A DNA stretch of 64,000 nt from NCBI GenBank assembly GCA_033961575.1, contig CM066738.1, forward strand, positions 91,213,478 to 91,277,477, read 5' to 3'. Numbering within the stretch: the stretch's first letter is position 1; each line of letters starts with the position of its first letter. The notes below the pieces were generated by a model, which was not told the origin of the DNA, did no database searches, and was given only the letters and a program-made list of their open reading frames with translations. The position numbers and the translations under genes are program-made. Below, piece after piece: positions 1 through 11,239 of the stretch. This DNA comes from Aselliscus stoliczkanus. Taxonomy: Eukaryota > Chordata > Mammalia > Chiroptera > Hipposideridae.

Positions 1-3000
1 GCCTCCCCGTTGGCACTCCCACCTTAGGGCATTTGCACACATATTAGTCAGGTCCTTATTGGCACCTAGTAGGGCATGTACATTTGGAAACCTGTCCTTA
101 AAAATAGAAGACAGAAGTATTATTTTCCTTTTAGCTTAAGACTTCTGTCTTCTATCCTGACTTCGCTCCTGTCTGACTTCCCACAACACAGATAATTGAC
201 ATGCCCTTTTGTGTTTATAAATACTGCTAAGGTGACTTAGTTGGTCTCCTTCTTGCAATAATTCATAACTCTTTGGAAAATGCCCCCTTTTGGGGCCAAG
301 GCATTTTGGATACATACCCACTGTGAGGTTTTCTGGGCATGTGAAGAGAGTATTGAGAGATCACTAGGAAAATCTCTGTCCCTCAACCTTTGTTCCTGGT
401 TCATTCAAATAATGGCAGAACGTAGAAACCTGTTCCTTGGGTAGAATATAAACAGTTGTGTGGCTTCTAAGGCTATGGGCACTTGAAAATCTGAGAGGAA
501 AGCGCCTTCTTTTATAGTTCGTCTCTCCATAAAGGATGTATGTACAACAACTGTTCAACATTTGAGCTGAAGTTGACCTGATGCTATATTTGGGTATTTT
601 CCTCCTCTACTTTCTAGAAGTGGAAAAACCAACATAATACCATAGGAAACCAGATGCAAAGCACATTAATGGCACTGTAGGTTCTACTATCTGAAAGGAA
701 TAGCAGAGGGTAATAGGAGCTTCAGGGAATTCAGGAAATGCCGATGTTGTAGTTTGTGGCATATTAGTTACTACCTTTTTTCCTATGACGTGTTATAGTT
801 ACTAATGAATTATTTTACAAGCAATACCTAGAGTTAGAACACTATGTACTGTGCACAAGGAGAAGTGAAGTAATACTGGCTTAGAAGACCTCACCTTTTG
901 TTTTTCCCACAGTTTTTGTTTGCTTTTGGCGGGAGGTGGGGGGGGTGTCTTGTTTCCATTTTTACCATATTATGTTGCTGAAGCTCTTTGCCTCCTTCTC
1001 CAAATGCCTTGGTGGCTCTTCATTACCATAAGAGCATGAGAGCTACTGTTTTCAGTTTTCATACAGCGGACACACATTTACAAAGTGCCTGTTCTGCATA
1101 AGGCACTGTGCAGGGTGGGTGCTGTAGGGCCGCTGAAGTGAATGACACCCCCTGCGTGCGCATGCATCAGTGTCTGCCTGGCTCCACCTGCCTGGCCTTG
1201 TCTTCTGTGGTAGAAAGACTCTTGTATCCCTTCCTTTCCCGTTCTTCCTGTTGCTTTAGTTCTTCCATACGCCTCTTCCATGGGAATGTATTCAAGCATG
1301 TGTCCTTTGCTCTTCTCTGATAGCATCTCATTTGATCTGGCCTCTGTTCATCAACATTTAATTTTTCTGTTGAGCTACTTTTAATAGATCAGGCTTTTAA
1401 AAGACCATGAACCTCCAGTTTTAGCACCTCATATCTCCAGTCTCTCACGTGGCCACAGTTTAGACAAAAACCAAAGACCCAGAGGCCAGAGCAAAATAGG
1501 ACCTTCTGCAGATTCACTACTGGTGTATTCTTGGACCTTCACATTTTACTTTAAGATTAATTTATTGAATTTTACTGTTACACATTGTTTTTGACTTGAA
1601 TTAAAATGCTAGACAAAGCAGAAATGTACAATTTCTGGTCTGTGTTTTCCAGGAAAGTCATTGGGAAAAGAATAGAGTGGATTATAAGACTTGAAGTTTT
1701 TGCAGCTTATTTTGTCCCCAGCATCAGGGCAGAGCCCCATTTTAGAGAACATTTGTGTATCACCTACGCTTACATTAACGGTGTGTTTGTCCAGTTCAAT
1801 AGAGCAGGTGATCTCCTATGACACATTTTCTTTAGCCCCTAATAGTCATCCTCTAAAGAGAATTCTTCCAGTGTACTGTGTGCACTGTGGATTGGGAGCA
1901 GAATGAAGCTGTAACCATGCTCCTTTCTGGTTTTGCCTTTATATCCAGTTGCACTTTGCCCTCACCTCTCTCTCCCTTTCATGCACCAGAACCGAGATTT
2001 AGAAGTTGAGATGCAAAAAGGGGAGGGGAAAGGATGGTAGAGACAGTCAGCTTTTTCCCTTACTAGGTTGGAACTTGTCCACCCACTAACTGTAGACAGA
2101 CAATATTCCAACCCAATTTTCATCGCCAGATCCAGTAGAGCGGTGACACGGCTTCTGGCGAGGGATTAATGATCAAATTCTGTGGTAAACAACTCCCATG
2201 ACATTTAAAATTTCTTTTAAGGGGATCTTTTTAAACCAAAGTTTTGCATTTGGTAGCATAAAGACTTCTTTATGCTTCACAGGACATTGTTCAGAGTAAC
2301 ATCTCTGCTAAATGGTGCACTTGGGTCACAGATTGGTTTATGGCACTAATTTGGTTAAGTCTCACCTGCCCCCAGTTTGAAACCACAGAACAGGAACCTA
2401 TAGCTATTGCAGCATCACGACATGTAATTGCTGCTCACCAGTAGTTGTCTTTTCATATTGATGGAAGGGGCCAGACTGAGTGGACTCCATTATTATTACA
2501 ATTGAGCATCCCATAAACTCTTGTTTTTATTAGTATCAGTTGTGAATATGAACTGTCTGATTTGCTAATTTAGTCAATTGTTCATTGTTACTTTTAGCAG
2601 ATTAGCATCTAGGTAACTTAAAAATGAATGTTGCCTGTTTTTTGTACTGTGTCACAAGGTTGTTTGAAAAAGCTGGGGACATCATTTTGTCTTTCAGTTT
2701 AAACTTTTTTTTTTTTTTTAAAGGCAAAGAGCCCCTATTCCCTGTGTTCCAGTATGTGTATGATGTGACTTCCATGTATATATAAAAATGATTGCGCCCT
2801 AACCAAACTTCCTCAGATTGTGCACTGTTTGTTTAAAATAATCACGTATTTTAGTCCAATGCTGTTGTATTTTTTTTTCATTTTATTTAAAACACTACGT
2901 ACTTATTCTTTTAACAAATTTTAAAGGGTAGTGATCTTTTAAAAAAATCACTGGATAACTAGGAAATATTTTTGTTGTTTGTTTGTTTTGTTTTTTTTTT

Positions 3001-3275
3001 TAAGAGTACAAAGGTCATTGAGCCTTTGGCTCCTCTTACCATGAAAATGAAATGTTAGCCATTGTATGGCTAGGAACCAATGCACTTGGTGGTTAACAGA
3101 TCTGCTGTTGCTGGAGTGTGAGTGTGGACTTGACGCAGTGACGACAAATCATTGCTTAGAGTTAATGTTTTAAAATGTGCAACTCTAGTTTTTAAAACAA
3201 AATTTGGTTCTTCTTTACATTCATTATTTAGTTTTTGTTTCCATTTAGTATTTAATGGTCTTTGGAGAAAAAAAT

Positions 3276-3281
3276 AATAAA
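3276..3281 (+). terminator. Candidate polyadenylation signal AATAAA, proximal of a pair
   Basis: A canonical AATAAA is followed about 10-25 bases later by a U-rich and GU-containing stretch (TGTTATATATATATTTTTTGGTG), as expected for a cleavage site. It would end the proposed 3' UTR near 3300. Strand and use are inferred. Confidence 0.4.
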
Positions 3282-3376
3282 ACAGAGTGTTATATATATA
3301 TTTTTTGGTGCAAGATAAGATTTTCTGTTTTTTGAAATAAGTCTGTAGCATAAAGGTTAAACTATTTTAAGATAAA

Positions 3377-3382
3377 AATAAA
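3377..3382 (+). terminator. Candidate polyadenylation signal AATAAA, distal of a pair
   Basis: A second canonical hexamer lies 101 bases after the first. A T-rich run follows at about 3419-3430. It is the last plausible end of the proposed 3' UTR before the repeat-dense interval begins. Confidence 0.4.
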
Positions 3383-3410
3383 ATAGAGTGTATTTAAACA
3401 ACGATAATTT

Positions 3411-5526
3411 CTGAGGATTTTTTTTTCTATCTGCTTCAGTTAATTAGATGGTGTCTGGAGCAGCTCTCAAGTTAGCTTTTGGATGTGGACTGGTTATATT
3501 TTGTTAGTAGATCTTATTGTTATAAGATGCCTGATTTTCTCAAGCAAAGCTGTGTCCTACTCCCCAAATGTTTTGCAAGTGCCTTTGGTATATTAGATCT
3601 AGATAAAAATAGCTTTGCAGTAGCATTCCTGTAGCCCCGGGCCACCTCCCTTTCCGGCTAGGACCAGTGAGATTTCAAAGAGGGCTGAAGGTTCCCTAGT
3701 GCTTAGGCACTTTTGTTCCTGGGAACAGAACTCGGCTGATGGCTACTTCCCAGAGGTCAGTGTGGCAGGTAAGGCGCAGTGGCTGCGTGCACTTTGCGCG
3801 TGGCTGAACACTGAAGCAAATATAGAGTGTTTCAAAAATAACCTGAGTAATTTGCCCTTAATTTGGTTCTAGTTTCATATTTTTTATTTGATTACCAAAA
3901 TGATAGGAACTACCCTATTAACATCTTGTGACTTCTGTAACTTATCTTCATGTAAAGGACAATGAGGAACATCCAGTCCTGTATCTCTTAACGTTCCTCA
4001 AGAATTTTTAGTTCTACTCACACTGGAAAGAAATCTGTTAACAATTAGGAAATGCTTTCAGTTTTTTGAAATGGTTCTTCTATACATCTTACATCTGAGA
4101 CCTACATGTGTTAGTGCTATGTGGCACTTCTTTTCTTGGGGTTGAAGAAAATTGTTTACCCGAGTTCTTGCTTTTCAAGCCTTTTGCCCTTGGGTGCTGC
4201 TTTTAAAGAATAGACAAAGCATGAGTAAGTAAAATAGTCTGTGGGTAGTACTTAATCGCATTCTGGCTCCCTCCTTCTCGTCTTTGCTAGCTTTTGGCCT
4301 TGTCTTCCCTTATTTATATGTTTTTCACAGTAGATGGCAGCTATTTGTAAGTTAAGTCCAAACAGAAAAATTGTAGATAAATCTTTACGAAGTATATAAA
4401 TACCTCTTCAGCTCCAGTTGAAGATTCACTCTTGTTGAGTCTAAAGCAAGCAAGTCTGACTTTAGGATGGATCTCGGCACCTGCACAGCATGAGGGGGAT
4501 CACGATACCAGAGGGTGGGGTGACTAATATATGAAAAGCCTGAACCAGAGGACAGGGGACTCCAGAAAGGCCATCTGACCACTGAGGGATTTGATTTCTG
4601 TACCTGTAAGATGAAGAATTTCCTAGGTTTCTTTTCTGAGAACTGAAAGATAGGACTGTGTTAGTTTAGGAGGTAATTCGTTGTTCCACAGAGTCATCGG
4701 GCTGTTTAGGCAGGAATTCAGGAGAGCTGCTTACTCCAAAAAGCTGTTCAAAGAACTCCAGTTCTCTCACTTAAGTTTTTGGAAGGCATTGGATGATAAC
4801 GCCCACAGAACCTTGAATTTTTACAAACTCTTTATTTTCAAAGATTTGGAAGAATGTTTATTTCAGAATTTCCACATGGGCCAGGGTAAGAAGTACAGAT
4901 TGGTATCCTGATTTTGCAGATTGAAAGACTGAGAACATAGAACAACAGCTTATCAGGATTTACATATCTAGACTTTGCACGAGAATATTTTGTTCTGTGG
5001 TTCAAATGAGGGCTTTATGCTTTTAAGAAAAACAAAGCCTCTTTTTTCCACCTGTTTGTTTGTTTTTTCCACTCTTTTTGCTGCTGATTCTACTTGGCAC
5101 TGGCTTGCCTGAGAAGAATTGAAGTCTTCCTGAGAAGGTAATGTTTGATTGGGTGGTTCCCTTTTCTCTTCAGCAAGGGGTCACACCTGAGTATGCTTCC
5201 CAACTCAGGCTCTGGAATAGCCTTGGAAACTTTTTCTGTAGACGTTTTTTCTTGTAGATGCCTTCTCTCATGGTTTATGGAACAGGAAAATACAGATGGC
5301 CAGTAAACATAGGAAGGATGCTCGGACTCGCTACTAACTATGGAAATGCGTCCTCATATCACAGATGCCGTTTCGTATAGGCAGAATCAGATAGTAGCAC
5401 ATTTAAATCCAACAAGGCGGCAGAACAATGACAGCTTAGTTGTCTTGTGTGAACATAGTTTGCTACAGCTATTTTGGAAAAGGGTGGAATTATCTAGTAA
5501 AACTAAATATATGTATGCCTCAGGCC
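3411..5526. other. Intergenic stretch, nothing assigned
   Basis: I see no coding frame, RNA gene or repeat I can name with confidence. It contains short T-runs and ordinary mixed sequence. Some of it may be very old, decayed repeat. Confidence 0.4.
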
Positions 5527-5881
5527 ATGAACTGAATGTTTTTGTGTCCTCTCCCCCAAATTCATATTTCAAAGCCCAACTCCCTAATGTAATAATGTAT
5601 TTGGAGGTGGGGCCCATTAGAGGCGATTAAGTTTAGATGAGGTCATAAGGGTGGAGCCCCCCATGATGAGATTAGTATTCTTAACAAGAAGAAAAGACAA
5701 GATGAGCCCTACATGTGAGAAGGCAGCTGCCTGGAAGATAGGAAGAGTGCTCTCACCTGAATCCAGCCATGTTGGCACCCTGATTCCAGGCGTCCAGCCT
5801 CTAGAACCACGAGAAAAAAATGTCTGTTGTTTTAAGCCACCCACTCTATAGTGATTTGTTACGGCAACCCATCTGAGACAG
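5527..5881 (+). mobile_element. MLT1-like (ERVL-MaLR) solo LTR
   Basis: The order of recognisable pieces matches MaLR LTRs: a start resembling 'GTGTCCTCTCCCCCAAATTCATAT', then 'GGAGGTGGGGCC', 'GATGAGGTCATAAGGGTGGAGCC', 'CCAGCCTCTAGAACC', and a 3' end with 'TTGTTTTAAGCCACCCA'. It is non-coding and diverged. The subfamily was not determined. Confidence 0.7.
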
Positions 5882-5884
5882 CCC

Positions 5885-6410
5885 ATGACCCAGCAACTCC
5901 ACGCCTTGGGGTGGTACCCTTGAACAGTTTTTAAACTATTTATGTGCTCAAAAATGTTTACTGTCCTTTTTCCCAGTTTTTGCCTATTTCAACATGGATG
6001 TCTATAGAATGGATAAATAATGTATCATATAATACGTTAATGTATTGTACAATGTTTAGCCACTCACTGTGGAAATGAACAAACTAGAGCTACATTTATA
6101 CACTTACACCAGTTACACCAACATGGATAAATTTCAACAATGCGGAGAGGAGAAAAACAAGTTGCAGAATCTGTACTACATGATGGGATTTGAATGAAGT
6201 TTAAAAAGACAAACCAATACTACGTATTGATAACGAATACATACACATGTAGTAAGAGTATAAAAAAATACATGTGAACGATAAACAAATTCCGGGTAAA
6301 ATTTCTTAAGTTGGGTGGTGGGGACACAGACCTATCTTATTCTTTGTACATTTATGTGTATCGTAAATATTTTTACACTAAAATTAAAAATTTTTTTCTC
6401 TGTCTCAAGT
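5885..6410 (+). mobile_element. Old L1 3'-end fragment (L1M type)
   Basis: The phrase order matches the end of L1 ORF2 and its 3' region: 'ACCCAGCAACTCCACGCC', 'AGAATGGATAAATAA', 'ACATGGATAAATTTCAACAATG', then an A/T-rich end. It is heavily mutated and has no open frame. Confidence 0.6.
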
Positions 6411-6513
6411 AGAAAAAAATAAAAGCTCTTTATGACTTTAAAGATTGACATTAGTGGGAATTAATAGGCTCTGAAGCTGCTTCCTTTTGTGCCCCCATAC
6501 TTTTTGAGTATAT

Positions 6514-7556
6514 CACCAAAAGCACGAGCAATAACAGAAAGTAAATTCAATAAATTGAACTTCATCAAAATTAATTTTGCGTTTCAAAGGATACTCTCAA
6601 AGTGAAAAGACAACCCACAGAATGGGAGAAAATATTTGGAAATCTTACATCTGATAAGGGACTTGTATCTAAAATAGATAAAGAACTCATACAACTCCAC
6701 AATAAGAAGACAAAAACCCAATTAAAAAATGGAAAAAGGGTCTGAATAGACATCTCCAAGGAAGATATACAGTTGGTCAAAAACACATGAAAAGATGCTC
6801 AACATCATTAGTCATCAGGGAAATGCAAATCAAAACCACAACGAGATATCACATCGCACCTGCGAGGATAACGAACAAAGACGTCAAATAACAAACGTTG
6901 GTGATCAAGTAGTGAAATCAGAACCCTCATACATGGCTGGTAGGAGTGTAAAATGGTGCAGCCACTTCGGGAAAGTTAGACTGTTCCTCAAATGGTTAAA
7001 CATAGAGTTATCATGTGATTCAACCATTCCATTCCTAGGTACACACCCCAAAGAAATGAAATATGTCCACACAAACACTTGTACACAGATTTTTATAGCA
7101 GCATTATTCATAATAGTCAAAAGGTGGTAACAACCCAAATGTCCATCAGCTGAGGACTGGATATGCAAAATGCGGTGTAACTGTACAATTGAGTGTTATT
7201 TATTCCTAAGTAGAAATGAAGTACTGATACATGCTACAGTGTGGGTGAACCCTGAAAAGATGTTAAATGAAAGAAGGCAATTACAAAAGACCACATATTC
7301 TTTCATTAAATGTCCAGAATAGACAAATCTATAGAAGCAAAGTAGATTAGTGGATACCAGGGGCTGGGGGAGGTGGAAATAGGGAGTGATTGCTAATGGG
7401 TAAGAGGTTTCTTTTGGAGGTGAAGAAAAGATTCTAAAATTCCATAGGGTGATGCTACACCACCCTGAATATACTAAAAATCACTGAATTATACACTTTA
7501 AAAGGGTGAATTTTATGGTATGTGAATTATATATCAATAAAGCTGTTATAAAAAAT
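6514..7556 (+). mobile_element. L1 3' fragment: end of ORF2 plus 3' UTR, 5'-truncated
   Basis: About 1 kb with clear L1 ORF2 C-terminal landmarks: 'CACAGAATGGGAGAAAATATTTG', 'ACAACCCA', 'AATTAAAAAATGG', 'GGAAATGCAAATCAAAACCACAA', 'GGTACACACCCCAAAGAAATGAAA'. The 3' UTR ends 'TATATCAATAAAGCTGTTATAAAAAA'. The frames are broken by stops and indels, so the reverse transcriptase is not functional. The 5' truncation is typical of L1. Confidence 0.85.
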
Positions 7557-8334
7557 GCCAGTTACCTTTGGAATTGAGAGTGCCATGATTTAAGCTGTTA
7601 ATCTGTGGAAAATGGGTTTAGATAATGGGGGCATAAAGAATAGGAAGTGGCAACTGGAAAGGGACTCAGGAGACCAAGATGACAGTAATTGAAGGCAAGA
7701 ATGACCAATTTCCTCACTGGGTGCAGGCTGCTCTGACCCTGAGGTGCAACTTTAGGAGGGGACCTACCTTCTGTGAAGAGAGATGTGACTTGCTGAGGTT
7801 TCCATGCTGTTCAAACCTGCCACCTGAGGGTAAAGATTATTCAGAAAGAAAGCAACCATTGCTCACAGAAATGTGAGTGCTTGCCCTCGGGGCAAGGTCA
7901 TGACCATAGCCTGTGAGCTCCTGGGACCTGCCCCTGGTTTTTGCCCAGAGAGTTTGCAGCCACCCTGAGGCACCATTTCTGACAGTTGACATCCTGCCAG
8001 AGTGGCCCTAATGCATCATTTGGGCAGTGAGTCACACTGGGGTGGAGGTAAGGCAATTTCGTACCATACATGCCCCTGTCTCCTGTGAGATGGTGCTGTG
8101 AGCTGCCGAAAGTCACTGTCACCTCTGCTGACTTTGCAGTGTCCCTCAGAGGTGCTGGGGAAAAAAATGTGCTGGGACCTTGGCTGTAGGCAATACTGGT
8201 GGTACCTCTTTCATCCATGTAGTAATTTGCCACATCCCAAAGTAGCTGGCTAAATTCTACTGAGAAGCTCTTTGGGCTTTTGGCAGAGTACATTCATTTG
8301 CTGTGACATTAAAAATGTATACCGTTAAAAATGC
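7557..8334. other. Intergenic stretch, nothing assigned
   Basis: A minus-strand open frame of 131 codons at 7898-8293 has no recognisable domain and no exon-like context. I regard it as a chance frame. Confidence 0.4.
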
Positions 8335-8341
8335 GAACCTA

Positions 8342-8762
8342 GGGCTGGCTGAGTGGCACATTGGTTAAGAGCTGGTTTTGGGATGCCAGCGGCCCCAGTT
8401 CGGATCCCACGTATGAGGGCCAGTGACACTGCCCTCTACAGCTAACAACAGCTCCACCTGGAGCTGGGCTGTGCGAGCCCCGGTGATGGTGTGGGCTGCA
8501 GCCCCTGCTGCAGTGGGCTGCCATAGACTACAGTGAGTGGCCGGCAGCAGGTGTGAGCTGCCAAGAGCTGCCGTGAGTGACCGTCCAGAGACCAGTGACC
8601 CATCTGCCTCATCCAGGAAGAGCGCAATGACGATGCCAACATGGGCCAGTGAAGCAACGTCCTCCGCACCTAGACTGAAGAACAAAAAGACGGCAACTTG
8701 TTCGTTCCCCTTCCCCAATTCCCCAATAAAATGTTTTTTAAAAAAAAAAAAAAAAAAAAACT
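8342..8762 (+). mobile_element. tRNA-derived SINE, long form, with target-site duplication
   Basis: The head 'GGGCTGGCTGAGTGGC' is followed by A-box-like 'TGGCACATTGGTTAAGAGC' and B-box-like 'GGTTCGGATCCC'-type sequence. A non-tRNA body with repeated GCTG-type runs follows, then 'CCCCAATTCCCCAATAAAAT' and an A-tail of about 20. The direct repeat GAACCTA flanks it at 8335-8341 and 8763-8769. Protein-like frames inside are only SINE sequence. Confidence 0.9.
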
Positions 8763-9618
8763 GAACCTATCACTCAGCTGTGAAATATTCAAAATTCTTC
8801 ACAGGCACCAACCAGTCAGCATAAGCACTGGCATTGTGGCTGGCACGGGTTCCTGTGGCAGATGTGGGGTTCACCCAGTCATTGCTGGGCTGTGGATCCT
8901 GGGAGAGCAACCAGGGTGGAGGGGGAGGCACTCTAGCAGTTCAGGGCTGAGGCTGTCTTGCCAACTGCAGTTGAAATGTGCCATTTTTTAACAACTGATA
9001 GAACAGAACTAGTGTGTACTGTCAAACTACCAGTCTTGCGTTCACCTGGCCTCTGTGCCTCAGGTTCCTCACCCATAAAATGGGGGGAAATAGTCCCCAC
9101 CCTGCAGGATTGACATAAGGAGTAAATGAATGGAGGAAGCCAAGTCCGTGCTATCGGTCTTGCCAGCCCTGCACCAGTCTGTTTGGCTAGCTCAGCTGGG
9201 AAGTGTGTAGACCAAATAAAACTTGTCTGTAAGCTGTTGACAATTTCACAGCAGCAAAGTTAAATCCTTACAGCATTCTGGAAACAGAAGTGAAGTGCTT
9301 TAAAGCAAGCAACAATTTGGGTATGTGGTACCTGGCCTGGGGTGGTGAAAAAATGTCCCAGCATCTGGGTTTGAATCCTGCCTTCTTCGCTAACAAGCTG
9401 TGTGAGCCACCAAGGTCAGTGACCTCTCTGGATCTCTACCTGCTCATCTATGAAGGGAGCATACCTGCAGGCCTACCACCAGATGAGGTGAGGGGGACTC
9501 ACATAAGGTAAAAGGGTGGCAGAGGATGATTCAAAGCCCTTTCAAAGCAAGGCTGCTAGTAGAAGTAATACATTGGGCCAGATAAGTGTGGGGCGTGGCA
9601 AACTGCAGAGAGCTTGTG
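8763..9618. repeat. Intergenic stretch with two MIR fragments
   Basis: About 9020-9130 reads like MIR ('CTCAGGTTCCTCACCCATAAAATGGGG'). About 9290-9440 also does ('TGGGTTTGAATCCTGCC', then 'TGACCTCTCTGGATCTC'). The rest is unassigned. Confidence 0.55.
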
Positions 9619-9743
9619 GGTTTTTGTTTGTTTGTTTGTTTGTTTTTTGAGGGCAGCGTCACTGGCCATCATATGTGGGATCCAAATCCCGAGCCGCTGG
9701 CTTCCCAGGGCAGCGCCCAACCACCGCGCCACTCGGCCAGCCC
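9619..9743 (-). mobile_element. tRNA-derived SINE, short form, with 11-bp target-site duplication
   Basis: The reverse complement carries the GGGCTGGCCGAGTGGCGC head, a tRNA-like A/B box region and the short end 'GCCAGTGACGCTGCCCTC', followed by an A-rich (CAAA)n tail. It is flanked by GAGAGCTTGTG at 9608-9618 and 9744-9754. It is about 125 bp, against about 420 bp for the long form. Confidence 0.9.
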
Positions 9744-9754
9744 GAGAGCTTGTG

Positions 9755-10340
9755 TTTTGTCTGCAGGGCAAAGCTGCGTCTCTTGCCATGAGAGAGCATA
9801 GACTTGATGTTGCCAGATCTGTGGATTTTTCAAGAGGAAACTAAAATTTGGATTTTTAAAATGTAAATGACATTTCTGATTTTTAGACATTCTTGGGTGG
9901 CCATGGTCAGACATGCTAACTATACAGCTTCAACAGACCCATTGGTACAGGGAGAAAAAAGAATAGAGCAGACCTGGCCACACCCGCTACCCCCCACTCT
10001 TCACTCCCTGAGTCCTGGCATGGGATAAGACGCAGTGAACCTGGGGTAGTTTGGCGCTCGAACCCTCATTCTGTACAGGCCGCTGAGACTTTGGGGAGCT
10101 GGAAGTGGGGGCAAGAGTGCACCCCAGGGAGCTGTAGTCACTTGTAGCCACGGTCTGAGGTATTGCCTGAGTACATATCTGGTTAGCTAGACAGTCGACC
10201 AAAGGGAATGGAGGCCAATTCTGTGTCATCGGTAACCTGAGCAACCCTAGTTCGCCTCCCTCATCCAGGAAGTGTGTGGGCCAAATAAAACTTGCCTGCA
10301 GCCCTGATTTAGCCTGCAGGCTGCCAGTTTGCTACCTCTG
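9755..10340. other. Intergenic stretch, nothing assigned
   Basis: Neither strand shows a recognisable coding region. The small open frames have no family features. Confidence 0.35.
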
Positions 10341-11230
10341 TACCATGCAAATTTCACTTGTTCAGCACTTGGTAAACACTTGCTGTGTGCTGGGCACCGA
10401 GCCAGAGCCTAGGGACACAGGTGACTGGAAGCCAGTCCTCACCCTCAAGTAATTTGCTCTGTCTGGCGTAACAAACCATTGTCACAAAGCCTGACAAGCG
10501 CTACGGCAGAGCTCAGTGCAGTGGGGACAAAAAGCAGGCTCGTGTGGTGCAATGAGCAAGTGGGAGGTGGTGGTGGAGCGAAGGGTGCAGGATGGGGAGG
10601 GGCTATGGGGTCAGAGGAGGTAGAGGCGAGGGTGTGGGTGGGTGTCATTCCAGGCACGAAGCTCAGGCAGAGCATGGAGGTGAGAGCATGGCTCAACAGA
10701 AGAACCGCCAGTTGGGGGAAAGGAGGTGAGTGTTGGGGAGTAAGGTGGAGACAGAGTTGGGAGCCATGCGGCAAAGGGCCTTGAATGCCTCACCGACATC
10801 CCACAGACACTGGGTATTGGTCTCCACCAATAGTACATGTACGTTACCCTCGAAAAGCCTGCGTTTAGAGGCAGAAAGTGAAGATCTAAATACATGATGA
10901 AATGATGGGGGCACTAAGGTATGGAGGGCAAGAGTATGTCGCTTTTCCTGGAGGTAAAATGGGGGGGCGGTGGCGAATTAGAGGAGCATTGAGATCAGAA
11001 TCAGAAGGGGGGGATTTGATTAGGAAGCTTCTGCAGGAATTGAACAGGTAAGTGAAGAAGGCTGAATCGGAGTGATTGGAAGGAGAATAGGGAGGTCTGA
11101 ATGAAGAAACAAATTGAAGAGCCTGTATTTTCAGGACGTGGTGGCAGAGTGTTCGGGAGCTAAGGGGTGCAGTGCATGTGAGTGAGGAAGAAAGAGGAAG
11201 AGAGGCTCCTATGTATTACATCTACTGAGT
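10340..11230 (+). repeat. Probable L2/MIR-like old repeat tract
   Basis: It starts with 'TTCAGCACTTGGTAAACACTTGCTGTGTGCTGGGCACCG', the widespread 3' phrase of L2-type repeats. It continues G-rich with 'GCAAAGGGCCTTGAATGCC'. Open frames here (for example 101 codons at 10479-10784) are not genes. Confidence 0.4.
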
Positions 11231-11239
11231 AGGAAATGC

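Larger units (their letters stand above)
1..3410 (+). other. Probable distal 3' UTR of an upstream plus-strand gene, best candidate ARK2N (C18orf25)
   Basis: Seen: about 3.4 kb of AT-rich DNA with no recognised interspersed repeat and no credible coding frame, ending in two AATAAA hexamers (3276-3281 and 3377-3382) followed by U/GU-rich DNA. An ATTAAA lies at 1600-1605. The next 54 kb is repeat-dense, so the boundary near 3.4 kb is sharp. Known: in mammals the plus-strand gene directly before RNF165 is ARK2N, a protein resembling the N-terminal part of Arkadia. Inferred: this is the tail of its last exon. No ARK2N coding sequence is visible, so the assignment rests on gene order and composition. 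It could instead be intron or plain unique DNA. RNA-seq read-through from the left would settle it. Confidence 0.45.

Noticed and set aside
5340..5886. Overlapping plus- and minus-strand frames as possible exons
   Set aside because: They lie across an MLT1-like LTR and its flank, and no known domain appears.
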